DNA from: Cytobacillus horneckiae
GTDB lineage: Bacteria > Bacillota > Bacilli > Bacillales > Cytobacillaceae
DNA: 64,000 nucleotides
Reading direction: 5' to 3'
NCBI RefSeq assembly: GCF_002835735.1
Contig: NZ_PISD01000027.1
Location: 1 to 64,000, forward strand
The translations under genes and the position numbers were made by a program. This document shows, piece by piece, positions 34,463 to 43,723 of this stretch (position 1 is the stretch's first letter; each line of letters starts with the position of its first letter). Below the pieces are notes generated by a model, which did no database searches, had not been told where the DNA came from, and saw only the letters and a list, made by a program, of their open reading frames with translations.

Positions 34463-35677
34463 TTATGCGCTAGTTGTCGAACGATTGTCCTGCTGCAATA
34501 CAAACTGGTTTCTGCCTGCCCCTATACCTGCAAAAGTAAATAGGACCGCAATCATAATCAAGAGAATAAGAGGGATTGACCAGCTATGAGTGATGTCGTA
34601 AATATATCCAAGTAAAGAAGGGCCGATTGCTGCAAGTAAATAACCAATCGATTGCGCCATTCCGGATAAATCAGCTGCTTGTTTTGCGTCTGTTGCCCTT
34701 AGGCTGATTAAAGTTAAAGAGTGGCTAATAGCAGCACCAAGCGCCAAGCCGACTAGTAGAATACTCATCATGATTACCGGAAATTGTTTTCCGAATAAGA
34801 GACCGACTAATCCCGCAATCATCGTTGCTCCGATGCCAAGAGCAATCCCTTTTTGATGGGAAAGTCGATCAGCGATAATAGGGATCAAAAAACTGGTCGG
34901 CAGTCCGGCGTATTGCATAACGGTTACCATCCATCCGGCAGATTCAATAGTCATGCCGCGATTTGTTAATAATTCTGGCAGCCAAGTGCAGAAGCTGAAA
35001 AACACAAAAGATTGCAGCCCCATAAATAATGTAATCTGCCATGCAATGGGTGATTTCCAAAGTGAAGAACGAGACCGTACTAATGTAGCTTTCTTTTCTT
35101 GATGGGGCTGTTTTTTAACATGCGGGAGCCAAAATAAGATTGCCAATACAGTTAGAATTGCCCACATATTCAACGCTGACGGCCATTCCAACGAACCATG
35201 TGCCAAAGTAATGCTAATGCCAGGAGCAAGTCCGGCAAAGATGCCCATCGATAACGTATACACACCAGTCATCAATCCAACCTTTAATGGATAATTTTCC
35301 TTCACTAAACTAGGAAGAAGCACATTGCAAATGGCTATCCCGACACCTATAAAAATCGTTCCTAAAAATAACAAGAAGAGAATGCCGGAAGAACGAAGCA
35401 TGATGCCTGTCCCTAAAATAAGCAAGCCAAGCAAAACAGCGATTTCACTGCCGAATTTTTTCGAAATTTTTGGAGCAAATGGCGAAATACAAGCAAAAGC
35501 CAGCAATGGCAGGGTAGTTAATAAGCCGGCGACACCATTAGAAAATCCTAAATCCTCCCTAATGGAGCTTATAAGCGGACCAATGGACGTAATCGCCGGT
35601 CTCAAATTAAATGAAACAACAATAATTCCGAAAAAGAAAAATAATTTCCGTCTAGCTTCTGTATGAACTAGAGCCAT
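34463..35677 (-). CDS. MFS transporter, CynX/NimT family
   Basis: This 404-residue protein has about 12 membrane segments. The N-terminal SFNLRPAITSIGPLISSIREDLGFSNGVAGLLTTLPLLAF block is typical of the CynX/NimT (YycB-like) subfamily, linked to cyanate or 2-nitroimidazole movement; actual substrates vary. AAAGGAG precedes the start. It is a single gene, bounded by the 52-bp array on its 3' side. Confidence 0.82.
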   Translation of the reverse strand: MALVHTEARRKLFFFFGIIVVSFNLRPAITSIGPLISSIREDLGFSNGVAGLLTTLPLLAFACISPFAPKISKKFGSEIAVLLGLLILGTGIMLRSSGILFLLFLGTIFIGVGIAICNVLLPSLVKENYPLKVGLMTGVYTLSMGIFAGLAPGISITLAHGSLEWPSALNMWAILTVLAILFWLPHVKKQPHQEKKATLVRSRSSLWKSPIAWQITLFMGLQSFVFFSFCTWLPELLTNRGMTIESAGWMVTVMQYAGLPTSFLIPIIADRLSHQKGIALGIGATMIAGLVGLLFGKQFPVIMMSILLVGLALGAAISHSLTLISLRATDAKQAADLSGMAQSIGYLLAAIGPSLLGYIYDITHSWSIPLILLIMIAVLFTFAGIGAGRNQFVLQQDNRSTTSA

Positions 35678-35756
35678 AATTAAACTCCTTTATGTAGATG
35701 TAATAATTTTGAAGACGGATATATTATAATGAAAATTCAGATTTTTGTATAGACCC

Positions 35757-35790
35757 ATAAAAAAAGGAGGCTTATTCAAAAAAGTCTCCT
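35757..35790 (-). terminator. Terminator of the gene at 35802 (minus strand)
   Basis: AGGAGRC-type arms pair with one mismatch, and on the minus strand they are followed by eight T residues. Confidence 0.7.
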
Positions 35791-35801
35791 CGAATGTCTC
35801 T

Positions 35802-36128
35802 TTAATTTTTTCCTTTAGGCGTAGCCATAGTTCTGTAAATTTGGGTTGTCATACTTCCCTGTACAATATTTTCAATAAAGAAGTCGCTGATCATTTTTTT
35901 ATAATCCTCATCTTCAAACATCTTTTTATTTTGCAGCTCCATTTCTGCTAATCCTTCATACTTAATTAAAAAGCTGTATGTATGGTCATTGCCGCTGATT
36001 GGAGATAAAATCTCAATCTCATGACTAAAATTCTCATTGCGGAAATTTTTAATGCAGTTTAGATTTTCTAGTGCTTCTTGAAATTGCTCCTGTTTGATTT
36101 GAAATGTTTGATAAACATAAACGGTCAT
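35802..36128 (-). CDS. Small protein resembling a dimeric alpha/beta-barrel monooxygenase-like fold
   Basis: This 108-residue protein begins MTVYVYQTFQIKQEQFQEALENLN and ends in a charged tail. The pattern of a beta strand, a long helix and later strands (TYSFLIKYEGLAEME) suggests an ABM/NIPSNAP-like ferredoxin fold, but I do not recognise the family. It is transcribed away from the XRE-cupin gene and could belong to its regulon. The ribosome site is weak. Confidence 0.55.
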   Translation of the reverse strand: MTVYVYQTFQIKQEQFQEALENLNCIKNFRNENFSHEIEILSPISGNDHTYSFLIKYEGLAEMELQNKKMFEDEDYKKMISDFFIENIVQGSMTTQIYRTMATPKGKN

Positions 36129-36294
36129 CTCTAACGCCCCTACTAAAGATTTTTATGAATATTTTATTTTGTGCTGTATTAAGCATGCTTATTCAATAAA
36201 GACAAAATATGCTCATATTAAATTATAATATTCTTTCAATTATGAAAATATTGTGATAGTATGTTGTTAATTACAGTATTACTAAAATTAATTA

Positions 36295-36324
36295 TTGTAT
36301 TAATTAAAAAAATATACTTATACT
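36295..36324 (+). promoter_or_regulatory. Possible promoter of the XRE-cupin gene
   Basis: TTGTAT at 36295 and TATACT at 36319 are spaced 18 bp; a second TATACT lies at 36313. The predicted start would fall on the ribosome site, so another promoter farther up may be used. The gap is strongly AT-rich. Confidence 0.35.
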
Positions 36325-36339
36325 GTAAAGGAGTTAAAT

Positions 36340-36882
36340 ATGGATGAAATTTACAAAAAGATTAAAGAATTAAGGATTCAAAACGGTCTGACACTAAAGG
36401 ATTTAAGTGAGAAAACAGATCTTTCAATCAGTTTTCTGTCACAAGTAGAAAGGGGAGCTTCTTCACTTGCAATAACTTCACTAAAGAAAATTGCTGATTC
36501 TTTAAATGTGAAGATTACTGACTTTTTTGAAAATGAACCTAATCATTCTTATTTGGTAAAAGAAGGAGAACAAAAACCATTTAAAATAGAAGGTTCAGCA
36601 TTTACTTATACACGATTGAGCGGTCAGTTTTCGGGAAGAACGCTAGAACCAATGATCGTTTCTTTAAAGCCTAACCAATCTTCCATTCAGCAATATAGCC
36701 ATCCTGGTGAGGAATTTTATTATGTATTAAAAGGTGCTGTCATTTTTACGGTTGATGGAACAGACTATTTTATGAAAAAGGGAGATTCAATCCATTTCCC
36801 TTCTAGTTCTCAGCATACAATGGAAAACCCTTTAAGTGATGAATCAGTCATTTTATGCGTGTTAACACCAGTTATTTTTTAA
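36340..36882 (+). CDS. XRE-family regulator with C-terminal cupin domain
   Basis: This 180-residue protein has an XRE helix-turn-helix (about 6-60, GLTLKDLSEKTDLSISFLSQVERG) joined to a cupin_2 sensor domain (about 105-175, YSHPGEEFYYVLKG). Regulators of this build usually control amino acid or amine catabolism next to them. It lies 22 bp before the hydantoinase-like hyuA gene and is probably its regulator. AAAGGAG precedes ATG 36340. Confidence 0.87.
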   Translation: MDEIYKKIKELRIQNGLTLKDLSEKTDLSISFLSQVERGASSLAITSLKKIADSLNVKITDFFENEPNHSYLVKEGEQKPFKIEGSAFTYTRLSGQFSGRTLEPMIVSLKPNQSSIQQYSHPGEEFYYVLKGAVIFTVDGTDYFMKKGDSIHFPSSSQHTMENPLSDESVILCVLTPVIF

Positions 36883-36904
36883 CAATAATAGGAAGGTGAA
36901 AAAG

Positions 36905-38950
36905 ATGAGAGTAGCAACAGATATTGGCGGAACATTCACAGATTTAGTATACGTGAATGAAGATGGTGAAATAGGTGTCGCAAAAAGTCATACTACACCC
37001 CCTAATTTTGAAAAAGGTGTAATTGATGTCGTAGAAAAGAGTGGTGTTGATTACAGTGATATTAAAACATTTATACATGGAACGACAGTCATAATTAATA
37101 CGTTAACAGAAAGAAAAGGTGTAAAAACAGGACTAATTACAACTAAAGGCTTTCGTGATGTTCTGGAAATTGCCCGCGGAAATCGGCCAGATCTATTTAA
37201 TTTAATGTACCAGAAGCCACAGCCTTTTGTAGAAAGGTTTTTACGTCAAGAGGTTGAAGAAAGGCTTAACTATAAAGGTGAGGTTGTTACACCTTTGCGT
37301 GAGGAAGATGTTACTACCATAATTCAATACTTCAAAAAGGAGAAGGTTGCTGCTATTGCAGTTTCATTTATGCATGCATATATTAACCCGATTCATGAAG
37401 AGAAAGTAGTTCGGATGGTTAAGGAGCTGTGGCCGGAGGTGGCTATAACAGCTTCTCATGAAGTAACGAAAGAATGGCGTGAATATGAGCGAACGAATAC
37501 AACTGTATTAAATTCATATGTAAAACCAATCGCTGCATCCTATGTAAACAGATTAAATAATAAATTGGAAGAGAAGAAAACTTATAGCCAAAACTATATC
37601 ATGCAATCAAATGGTGGAACAACAACATTTGAAAACGCAAAGGTAACGCCGATAAATATGGTGGAATCAGGCCCGGTAGCAGGGATTTATGGAGCTGCAG
37701 TGCTTGGAGAGTTAATTGGTGAAAAAAATATTATTGCGTTTGATATCGGCGGAACGACTGCTAAATGTTCATTAATTAATAATGGAGAAGTAAAAGTATC
37801 TACGGATTATTATATTGAGCGAGATGAGAGAAAGGCTGGCTATCCAATTAAAGTTCCGGTTGTTGATATTGTTGAAATCGGGAATGGCGGCGGTTCTATT
37901 GCTTGGATAGATGATGCCCGATCATTAAAAGTAGGGCCTCAATCTGCCGGTGCATTGCCAGGACCAGTAGCATATGGACAAGGAGGGATAAATCCAACCA
38001 CAACTGACGCAAATTTAGTCATTGGGAGATTATCACCTGATAATTTTGATTATTCTGTAGATATGGAATCGGTTAAAGCCGCGATTAGGGATAAAATCGC
38101 GAATCCATTTGAGTTAAGTGTTGAGGATGCTGCTTTAGGAATCATTCGGATTGCCAATTCTAATATGCTTAATGCGCTTAAGCTGATTTCTATTAGGAAA
38201 GGTCATAATCCGAGAGATTTCACGCTAGTTGCCTTTGGTGGCGGCGGTTCAATGCATGCTCCAGCTCTAGCAAAAGAACTTGGCGTGAGAAAGGTTATTG
38301 TTCCTGTAGCTTCTTCTGTATTCTCAGCTTGGGGAATGCTGATGACAGATTTAAGGCATGATTATATTCAAACCTTTATTAGACGCCTGAACAGTATTGA
38401 TTTGAGAGAGATGAATGCTGTGTGGGAAAAGGTAGAAATGGATGCCTACACTCAATTTAAGGGTGAAGGCATAGATGAGAGCAACGTGTTATTTTCCCGA
38501 TTTGCTGACATTCGTTATTTAGGGCAGGAACATACAGTTAAGGTACCCGTACCGTCGGGAGACTGGACAGCAGGTACGATAGAAGAAGTGATTAATAGCT
38601 TCGAAGATTTACATGAACAGCACTTTACATTCAAGTTAGAGGGTACTGCAACTGAAGTCGTTAACATTCATTTAACAGCTTTCGGAAAAGTTTTTAAACC
38701 GGAATTGAAAAAAATAGATCAGAGAGGACTTTCTCTCGAAGAGGCAATGATTCATATACGCAAGGTTTATTTTGAGGATCACGGTTGGATGGATACGAAA
38801 GTTTATGAGAGAAATAAGCTGGGGACGGATGCAGTAATAGAAGGACCAGCAATTATTGAAGAGCCGTCAGCTTCTACAGTGATATATCCGAAGCAAGTTC
38901 TAACTATAGATGTTTATGGAAATCTAGTGATTGATACGGGGGTGCAATAA
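36905..38950 (+). CDS. hyuA: Hydantoinase/oxoprolinase family protein, A subunit
   Basis: This 681-residue protein has an actin-like ATPase plan: Hydant_A_N at the start (RVATDIGGTFTDLVYV), the central Hydantoinase_A domain with AFDIGGTTAKCSLI and VEIGNGGGSIAWID, and a C-terminal acetone-carboxylase-like domain. Members open hydantoins, 5-oxoproline or related rings with ATP. I chose ATG 36905, spaced 8 bp from GGAAGG; the upstream GTG 36896 lies on that site. hyuB follows after 2 bp. The exact substrate is not known. Confidence 0.88.
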   Translation: MRVATDIGGTFTDLVYVNEDGEIGVAKSHTTPPNFEKGVIDVVEKSGVDYSDIKTFIHGTTVIINTLTERKGVKTGLITTKGFRDVLEIARGNRPDLFNLMYQKPQPFVERFLRQEVEERLNYKGEVVTPLREEDVTTIIQYFKKEKVAAIAVSFMHAYINPIHEEKVVRMVKELWPEVAITASHEVTKEWREYERTNTTVLNSYVKPIAASYVNRLNNKLEEKKTYSQNYIMQSNGGTTTFENAKVTPINMVESGPVAGIYGAAVLGELIGEKNIIAFDIGGTTAKCSLINNGEVKVSTDYYIERDERKAGYPIKVPVVDIVEIGNGGGSIAWIDDARSLKVGPQSAGALPGPVAYGQGGINPTTTDANLVIGRLSPDNFDYSVDMESVKAAIRDKIANPFELSVEDAALGIIRIANSNMLNALKLISIRKGHNPRDFTLVAFGGGGSMHAPALAKELGVRKVIVPVASSVFSAWGMLMTDLRHDYIQTFIRRLNSIDLREMNAVWEKVEMDAYTQFKGEGIDESNVLFSRFADIRYLGQEHTVKVPVPSGDWTAGTIEEVINSFEDLHEQHFTFKLEGTATEVVNIHLTAFGKVFKPELKKIDQRGLSLEEAMIHIRKVYFEDHGWMDTKVYERNKLGTDAVIEGPAIIEEPSASTVIYPKQVLTIDVYGNLVIDTGVQ

Positions 38951-38952
38951 TT

Positions 38953-40677
38953 ATGGCGCAGACTGTCAAGGTTGATCCGTTTACACAAGAGATTGTCAAA
39001 GATTCACTCATTGCAATTGGAGATGAAATGTTTATTGCTTTGGCAAAGACTTCTATGAGCCCAATCATTTATGAGGTGCTTGATTATGCAAGCGGCTTGC
39101 TGGACAGCAAAGGCCAGCTGCTTACACAAGGAAATGGTGTAACTGGCTTTATAGGCATGTTAACATTTATGGTAAAGCAAACTTTGGAAAAGTTTGGGGA
39201 AGGCGACCTGAAGCCTGGAGACATAATTATCATTAATGATTCATATGGAGGCGGAGGTTCTCATTTATCTGATGTCGGATTAGTTATGCCGATATTTCAT
39301 GAAGGAGAAATAGTGGCGTTTTCCGCCAATAAGGCACATTGGACCGAAGTGGGCGGGAAGGATCCAGGCTCTTTCAGTAATGATGCAACAGATATTTTCC
39401 AGGAAGGCATGCAATTTCCTTGTGTAAAATTATACGATGAAGGAACGATTAACCAAGCACTAGTTGATATTATTAAGGCGAATGTAAGGTTTCCTGATTT
39501 GTCATTAGGTGATCTATGGGCACAAGTGGCAGCATTGAAAACCGGAGAAAAGCGTGTGAAAGAGCTATGTGACAAGCATGGAAAAGAAACTATCCTAAAC
39601 TCTATTGATTACTTGCTTAATCATGGTGAAGCTCTTGCAAAAATCGGTTTGCGTAAATTGCCGCAAGGAGTTTTTGAATCAGAAGGGTTTATTGATGATG
39701 ATGGCTTCGGAAATGGACCTTTTAAAATAAAAGTTAAGGTAACAATAACAGAGGAGAAATTTATAGCTGACTTCCGTGGAAGCCATCCTCAAGTACCTGG
39801 ACCTGTTAACTGTTCCTATACTGCGCTAGTTTCTGCGGTCCGAACAATTTTCCTGGCGTTGACGAATCCTTCGCAGGATGCTAACGAGGGAGTGTTTAGG
39901 CCATTGGAAGTAATAACAGATAAGGGATCTATTCTTTCAGCAGAACGGCCAGCTCCAGTATCAATTTATTTCGAAAGTATGCAGGCAGGAGCAGATTTAA
40001 TTTGGAAATCATTGGCGCCGCTTGTTCCTGAACGACTCACGGCAGGGCATTTATTGTCTGTTTGCTCGGTCGTTTTATCAGGAAATCATCAAGATACTAA
40101 TGAACCATTTCTTATTGTTGAGCCTTCAGTTGGAGGCTGGGGAGCTGGGGAAGGACAAGATGGAGCGAGAGGACAATTTTGCATAGGTGATGGCGAAACC
40201 TATAATGTGCCAATAGAAGTGGCAGAAACTCGTTATGGAATCATGGTAGATGAATATAGCCTTCGCAACGATGGAGCCGGGGCTGGGAAGTATATTGGTG
40301 GTTCAGGGGTAATTCGTTCTTATAGGGCGATGTCGGATAATCAAAGTATTTCTGTTACCTTTGGACGAAATAAATTTGCCCCTTGGGGAAGTAATGGTGG
40401 TAAAGATGGATCAGCAAATGAGTTCATCGTCGAGAAAGCAAATGGTGAAAAGGATGGTCCATATGGAATTTATGCAAGGTATCCACTTAATAAAGGTGAT
40501 GTAGTAAAGCTAATTACCGCCACCGGTGGTGGTTATGGTAATCCGTTTGAACGTTCTCCTGAAATGGTATTAAATGATGTGAAAAATGGATACATTTCAT
40601 TAGAGCAGGCCAGTGAAGATTTTGGGGTTGAAATTGATAAAGATAGTTTTGAAATATTACAGATTAATAGAAAGTAA
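38953..40677 (+). CDS. hyuB: Hydantoinase B/oxoprolinase family protein, B subunit
   Basis: This 574-residue protein matches Hydantoinase_B across its length: VKDSLIAIGDEMFIALAKTSMSPIIYE, NDSYGGGGSHLSDVGLVMPIF and GGWGAGEGQDGARGQF. It pairs with HyuA to make an ATP-dependent cyclic amide hydrolase. It starts two bases after hyuA and has GGGGG upstream. The cupin gene follows after 17 bp. Confidence 0.9.
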   Translation: MAQTVKVDPFTQEIVKDSLIAIGDEMFIALAKTSMSPIIYEVLDYASGLLDSKGQLLTQGNGVTGFIGMLTFMVKQTLEKFGEGDLKPGDIIIINDSYGGGGSHLSDVGLVMPIFHEGEIVAFSANKAHWTEVGGKDPGSFSNDATDIFQEGMQFPCVKLYDEGTINQALVDIIKANVRFPDLSLGDLWAQVAALKTGEKRVKELCDKHGKETILNSIDYLLNHGEALAKIGLRKLPQGVFESEGFIDDDGFGNGPFKIKVKVTITEEKFIADFRGSHPQVPGPVNCSYTALVSAVRTIFLALTNPSQDANEGVFRPLEVITDKGSILSAERPAPVSIYFESMQAGADLIWKSLAPLVPERLTAGHLLSVCSVVLSGNHQDTNEPFLIVEPSVGGWGAGEGQDGARGQFCIGDGETYNVPIEVAETRYGIMVDEYSLRNDGAGAGKYIGGSGVIRSYRAMSDNQSISVTFGRNKFAPWGSNGGKDGSANEFIVEKANGEKDGPYGIYARYPLNKGDVVKLITATGGGYGNPFERSPEMVLNDVKNGYISLEQASEDFGVEIDKDSFEILQINRK

Positions 40678-40694
40678 TTATTAAGGAGAAAGAG

Positions 40695-41021
40695 ATGGAA
40701 ATCATTAAACTGAAAGACTTACTTAATAACGGTGAACATCAAACAGTATTAAGCTTATTTAATCAAGATGTGAAAGATGGAAGGATCACAATGGGAACAG
40801 CAACGATTCTGCCAGGAGAAAGAGTACCAAAAGAAGGTGCGTCAAAACATCGTGAGAATGAATATTCAGTAATTGTAAAAGGATCAATTGTTACAAAAAC
40901 GGGCGGTAAAACGGTAATTGTCAAAAGCGGAGAGGCAACATTCATTCCTGCATGGCAAGAGCATGTTTCTTATAACGAGAGCGAAGAAAGCTGTGAAGTT
41001 GTGTGGGTACTCGTTGGCTGA
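40695..41021 (+). CDS. Small cupin-domain protein
   Basis: This 108-residue single-domain cupin has the metal-site pattern of the fold (SKHRENEYSVIVKG with a candidate His and Glu, and PAWQEHVSYNE with a late His). It is the last gene before a terminator in the Hyu operon. It may be an isomerase or binding protein for the pathway substrate. AAGGAG precedes the start. Confidence 0.78.
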   Translation: MEIIKLKDLLNNGEHQTVLSLFNQDVKDGRITMGTATILPGERVPKEGASKHRENEYSVIVKGSIVTKTGGKTVIVKSGEATFIPAWQEHVSYNESEESCEVVWVLVG

Positions 41022-41023
41022 AT

Positions 41024-41053
41024 AAAAAACCCTGAGGTTTTCAGGGTTTTTTT
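41024..41053 (+). terminator. Terminator between the hyu cupin gene and the NCS1 permease
   Basis: AAACCCTGA pairs with TCAGGGTTT, followed by TTTTT. Some read-through would be needed to make the permease, unless it has its own promoter. Confidence 0.8.
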
Positions 41054-41102
41054 AACTAAAAATAACAGAATATTAAAAATATACAAGGTGGAGGAAAAAA
41101 GG

Positions 41103-42437
41103 ATGGCAGAAAATAAGATTAAAGACGAAGCGTTAGTTCCCGTACCATTAAATGAAAGGCAGCACTGGATTACACCTGCAATGATCTTCGGGGGATTGGA
41201 ATTTTCTATTCCAGTGTTAATGGTTGGAGCTACATTGGCTGCGAGCTTTGGGCTTGGGCAAGTATTCCTTATTCTAATTGTCGCAATGTTAGTCGTTCAG
41301 TGGATTGGAAATGCATTACAAGGCCATATTGGTGCCAAGACAGGTCTATCCTCTTCAGTCATTGCTAGAACAAGCTTTGGATCAACACAAGCCCGGTTTA
41401 TTGTAGGATTTACCATATTTTTTGTGTCAATGGGGTGGTGGGCAGTACAAACAGCAGTAGCAGGGAATGCACTTTCAGCTATGATTGGTATCGATTATAC
41501 TAACAATTGGCTCGCGTGGGCAACTGTAACTACGTTGGCCGGAATTTCATTTGCTATACCTTCAATACTAGGATACTCTTCGATGAAGTGGACAGATTAT
41601 ATCGCCGTACCAGCTGGACTTCTTTTGGTAGCAGCAGGTATATTTTATGCATTAAGAAATACAGGATGGCAGGAAATAATCAACTGGAGTCCTGCATCTT
41701 CAATGACAATTCTCGCGGCAATTAGCTTAGTAATTGGCATAAATGTATCGCAATGGGTCATTGCATCCGACTATACAAGGTATGCTAAACCGAATAAAAA
41801 GGATTCAATTTTAATTCCATTAGGAATCATCGGTGTAGGCTTTCCATTATTCTTAGTAGGTTTTGTTATGTCTGTTGGCGTAGGTGACGCTGATATTGTA
41901 AATGTGATGATGAATTTAGGCTTTCCTGTTTGGGGCTTCCTAATATTATGGTTTGCAACATGGACAAGCCAGCTTGTGAATAACTATAGTATGGGATTGG
42001 CACTAGCAAATATGTTTAATGTTAACTCCAATAAAGGGCGGGTAGTACTAACTATTATAGGAACAATTCTATCAATTTTTTTGGCATTGGCAGGCATACT
42101 GGATTATTTTATGGATTTTTTAAATATGACAGCGCTTATTTATCCAGCGATTGCAGGAATTATGTTTGCTGATTTCTTTTTTATACGTAAGCAAAAATGG
42201 ATAGATAACAATGGTTGGAATTGGATGGCTACCATTGGCTTAGTTTTTGGAGTGGTTGTAGGGTATATCACTCAATATGTTACACCATTTGGAATTCCAG
42301 CAATTCAATCTCTAATTGTTTCAAGCATTATTTATTTAGCGGCCATGCGATTAAAAGCAAAAATTGCCCCTGATCAATTTACTGCAGCTCCCTCATTAAA
42401 AGATTCCGAAGAGGCTAGGGTAAATAATTTAAAGTGA
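41103..42437 (+). CDS. NCS1-family permease (cytosine/hydantoin/allantoin type)
   Basis: This 444-residue membrane protein has about 12 segments and NCS1 features: GLEFSIPVLMVGATLAASFGLG, GAKTGLSSSVIARTSFG and VIASDYTRYAKPNKKDS. NCS1 permeases take up cytosine, hydantoin, allantoin or similar rings. Its place behind hyuAB suggests a cyclic amide substrate. I chose ATG 41103, spaced from AAGGTGGAGG; the GTG at 41088 lies on that site. Confidence 0.87.
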   Translation: MAENKIKDEALVPVPLNERQHWITPAMIFGGLEFSIPVLMVGATLAASFGLGQVFLILIVAMLVVQWIGNALQGHIGAKTGLSSSVIARTSFGSTQARFIVGFTIFFVSMGWWAVQTAVAGNALSAMIGIDYTNNWLAWATVTTLAGISFAIPSILGYSSMKWTDYIAVPAGLLLVAAGIFYALRNTGWQEIINWSPASSMTILAAISLVIGINVSQWVIASDYTRYAKPNKKDSILIPLGIIGVGFPLFLVGFVMSVGVGDADIVNVMMNLGFPVWGFLILWFATWTSQLVNNYSMGLALANMFNVNSNKGRVVLTIIGTILSIFLALAGILDYFMDFLNMTALIYPAIAGIMFADFFFIRKQKWIDNNGWNWMATIGLVFGVVVGYITQYVTPFGIPAIQSLIVSSIIYLAAMRLKAKIAPDQFTAAPSLKDSEEARVNNLK

Positions 42438-42460
42438 AGAAAATAATTTTGAAATAGGAT

Positions 42461-42492
42461 ATAAAAAAGGCATCTGAATACTCAGATGCCTA
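42461..42492 (-). terminator. Terminator of the MltG-like operon (minus strand)
   Basis: GGCATCTGA pairs with TCAGATGCC; on the minus strand TTTTTT follows. It may also slow transcription from the NCS1 gene on the plus strand. Confidence 0.8.
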
Positions 42493-42496
42493 ATTA

Positions 42497-43057
42497 TCAT
42501 TTTTTAAATACTGTTTTAAGAATCTCGTCCATGGACATATCGCTATCCACTTCGAATGTACCTGGGCGCAAATCATTTTCGTAGCCTTTTTTCTCAACGG
42601 CGTTGAAGAAGTCCATGCCTTTATTGATGATTTTGGCGCTTTCTAGCGCTTTACCTACATCGATGCTCGTCATGCCGGAAGTAACGGTAAGCATTGTGCG
42701 GTATACAGTTTCACCGTCACCCTTTTTATCGTTATTTTCCTTCGCTTTTTTTACTTCTTCTTTCAGCTTTTCATTTTCCTCTTTCAGGCTTCCTGAATCC
42801 TGTAAATCCTTGTTGATTTCTTTCCATTCATCCTCTGAGTGAATAATGAAGCCTTCTGCCTTTAATGCGGTCTGCATTTCGTCTGCGCTTAATTCAACAT
42901 TCTTATCTTTATCTTGTTTTTCTGGTTCTTCTGCAGTAGCTGGTTCAGCAGCTTCAGTGTTTTTTGTGTCATTTGGCTCAAGAAAGTATGTAATTCCTAA
43001 AATAACAGCTGCCACGATTAATCCTCCGGCGAAACTGCGCATTGTTTTTTCACTCAT
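42497..43057 (-). CDS. Membrane-anchored protein with MltG/YceG-like N-terminal domain
   Basis: This 186-residue protein has a membrane anchor (about 8-25), an acidic low-complexity stretch, a short coiled coil (about 90-112), and a C-terminal domain (about 120-186) like the LysM-like subdomain of MltG (TVTSGMTSIDVGKALESAKII, GTFEVDSDMSMDEIL). The catalytic transglycosylase part of MltG is absent, so it is more likely a wall-binding or regulatory protein. It overlaps the upstream gene by 4 bp. Confidence 0.7.
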   Translation of the reverse strand: MSEKTMRSFAGGLIVAAVILGITYFLEPNDTKNTEAAEPATAEEPEKQDKDKNVELSADEMQTALKAEGFIIHSEDEWKEINKDLQDSGSLKEENEKLKEEVKKAKENNDKKGDGETVYRTMLTVTSGMTSIDVGKALESAKIINKGMDFFNAVEKKGYENDLRPGTFEVDSDMSMDEILKTVFKK

Positions 43058-43431
43058 TGGGCCACTTTGCTCCTTTCAACCTTATGTTTACCATATGGTG
43101 CTAGAAGGCTTTCAGCTTCTTGAACAGTGATTTTTTTCTTAGTAGCAATGCTTTCATACGAATAGCCGCGTCTGTGTAAATCAATGATTTCGCGAAGTAG
43201 TGCTCTATGTTCTGATTCCTGAGGTGAAACTCCTGCTTCTTGTGCCGTGATTTCTGCATCTATCTCCATGCGTTTAATTTGCTGCTGTAATTGATGAATT
43301 TCATCCATTAAGGAAAAAGAAACTTGGTCAATATGCTGTTCCTGCTGCACCTTTGATTGTTTCGCCTTAACAAATGATAAAATGAGCAAAACGACAGCTG
43401 CACCAAGTAAAATGGCAAGTACCCATTCCAT
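43054..43431 (-). CDS. Membrane-anchored coiled-coil protein of unknown function
   Basis: This 125-residue protein has one N-terminal membrane helix (about 3-22), a coiled coil (about 25-62, rich in Gln, Glu and Ile) and a C-terminal helical part that looks helix-turn-helix-like (LHRRGYSYESIATKKKITVQEAESLL). I do not recognise a family. It is cotranscribed with the MltG-like gene, so an envelope role is likely. AGGGAGG precedes its start. Confidence 0.68.
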   Translation of the reverse strand: MEWVLAILLGAAVVLLILSFVKAKQSKVQQEQHIDQVSFSLMDEIHQLQQQIKRMEIDAEITAQEAGVSPQESEHRALLREIIDLHRRGYSYESIATKKKITVQEAESLLAPYGKHKVERSKVAQ

Positions 43432-43507
43432 CTAAAAAATCCTCCCTTATATGAATCTATTTTCCTGTGATTTTTTAATTATACCTTCCTTTTAGAAGGA
43501 ATTCGAT

Positions 43508-43554
43508 TATTTTTGTCAAAATCCCACAAAAGTCATGTGTTTGTGACAAAAATA
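43508..43554. repeat. 11-bp inverted repeat upstream of purU
   Basis: TATTTTTGTCA and TGACAAAAATA are perfect complements separated by 25 bp, with a nested CACAAA/TTTGTG pair inside. It lies between the divergent envelope operon and purU. It may be an operator; it does not match the PurR box I know. Confidence 0.5.
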
Positions 43555-43665
43555 GGCGACATAAATCATAGTCCATTTATAGTATAAGTGATTGTAAATA
43601 AAATTCAAGCAATCTGAATAGGTTTGTTCCAATTTTTTCTAAGCTTCTATAATAGTATTTTTTCA

Positions 43666-43694
43666 TTGATTCACATCTGAATAAAGTATAAAAT
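43666..43694 (+). promoter_or_regulatory. Sigma-A promoter of purU
   Basis: TTGATT at 43666-43671 and TAAAAT at 43689-43694 are spaced 17 bp. The start codon follows 30 bp later, with AAGGGGAG as ribosome site. Confidence 0.6.
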
Positions 43695-43723
43695 GCAATA
43701 AAAAAAGTGATAAGGGGAGCATC

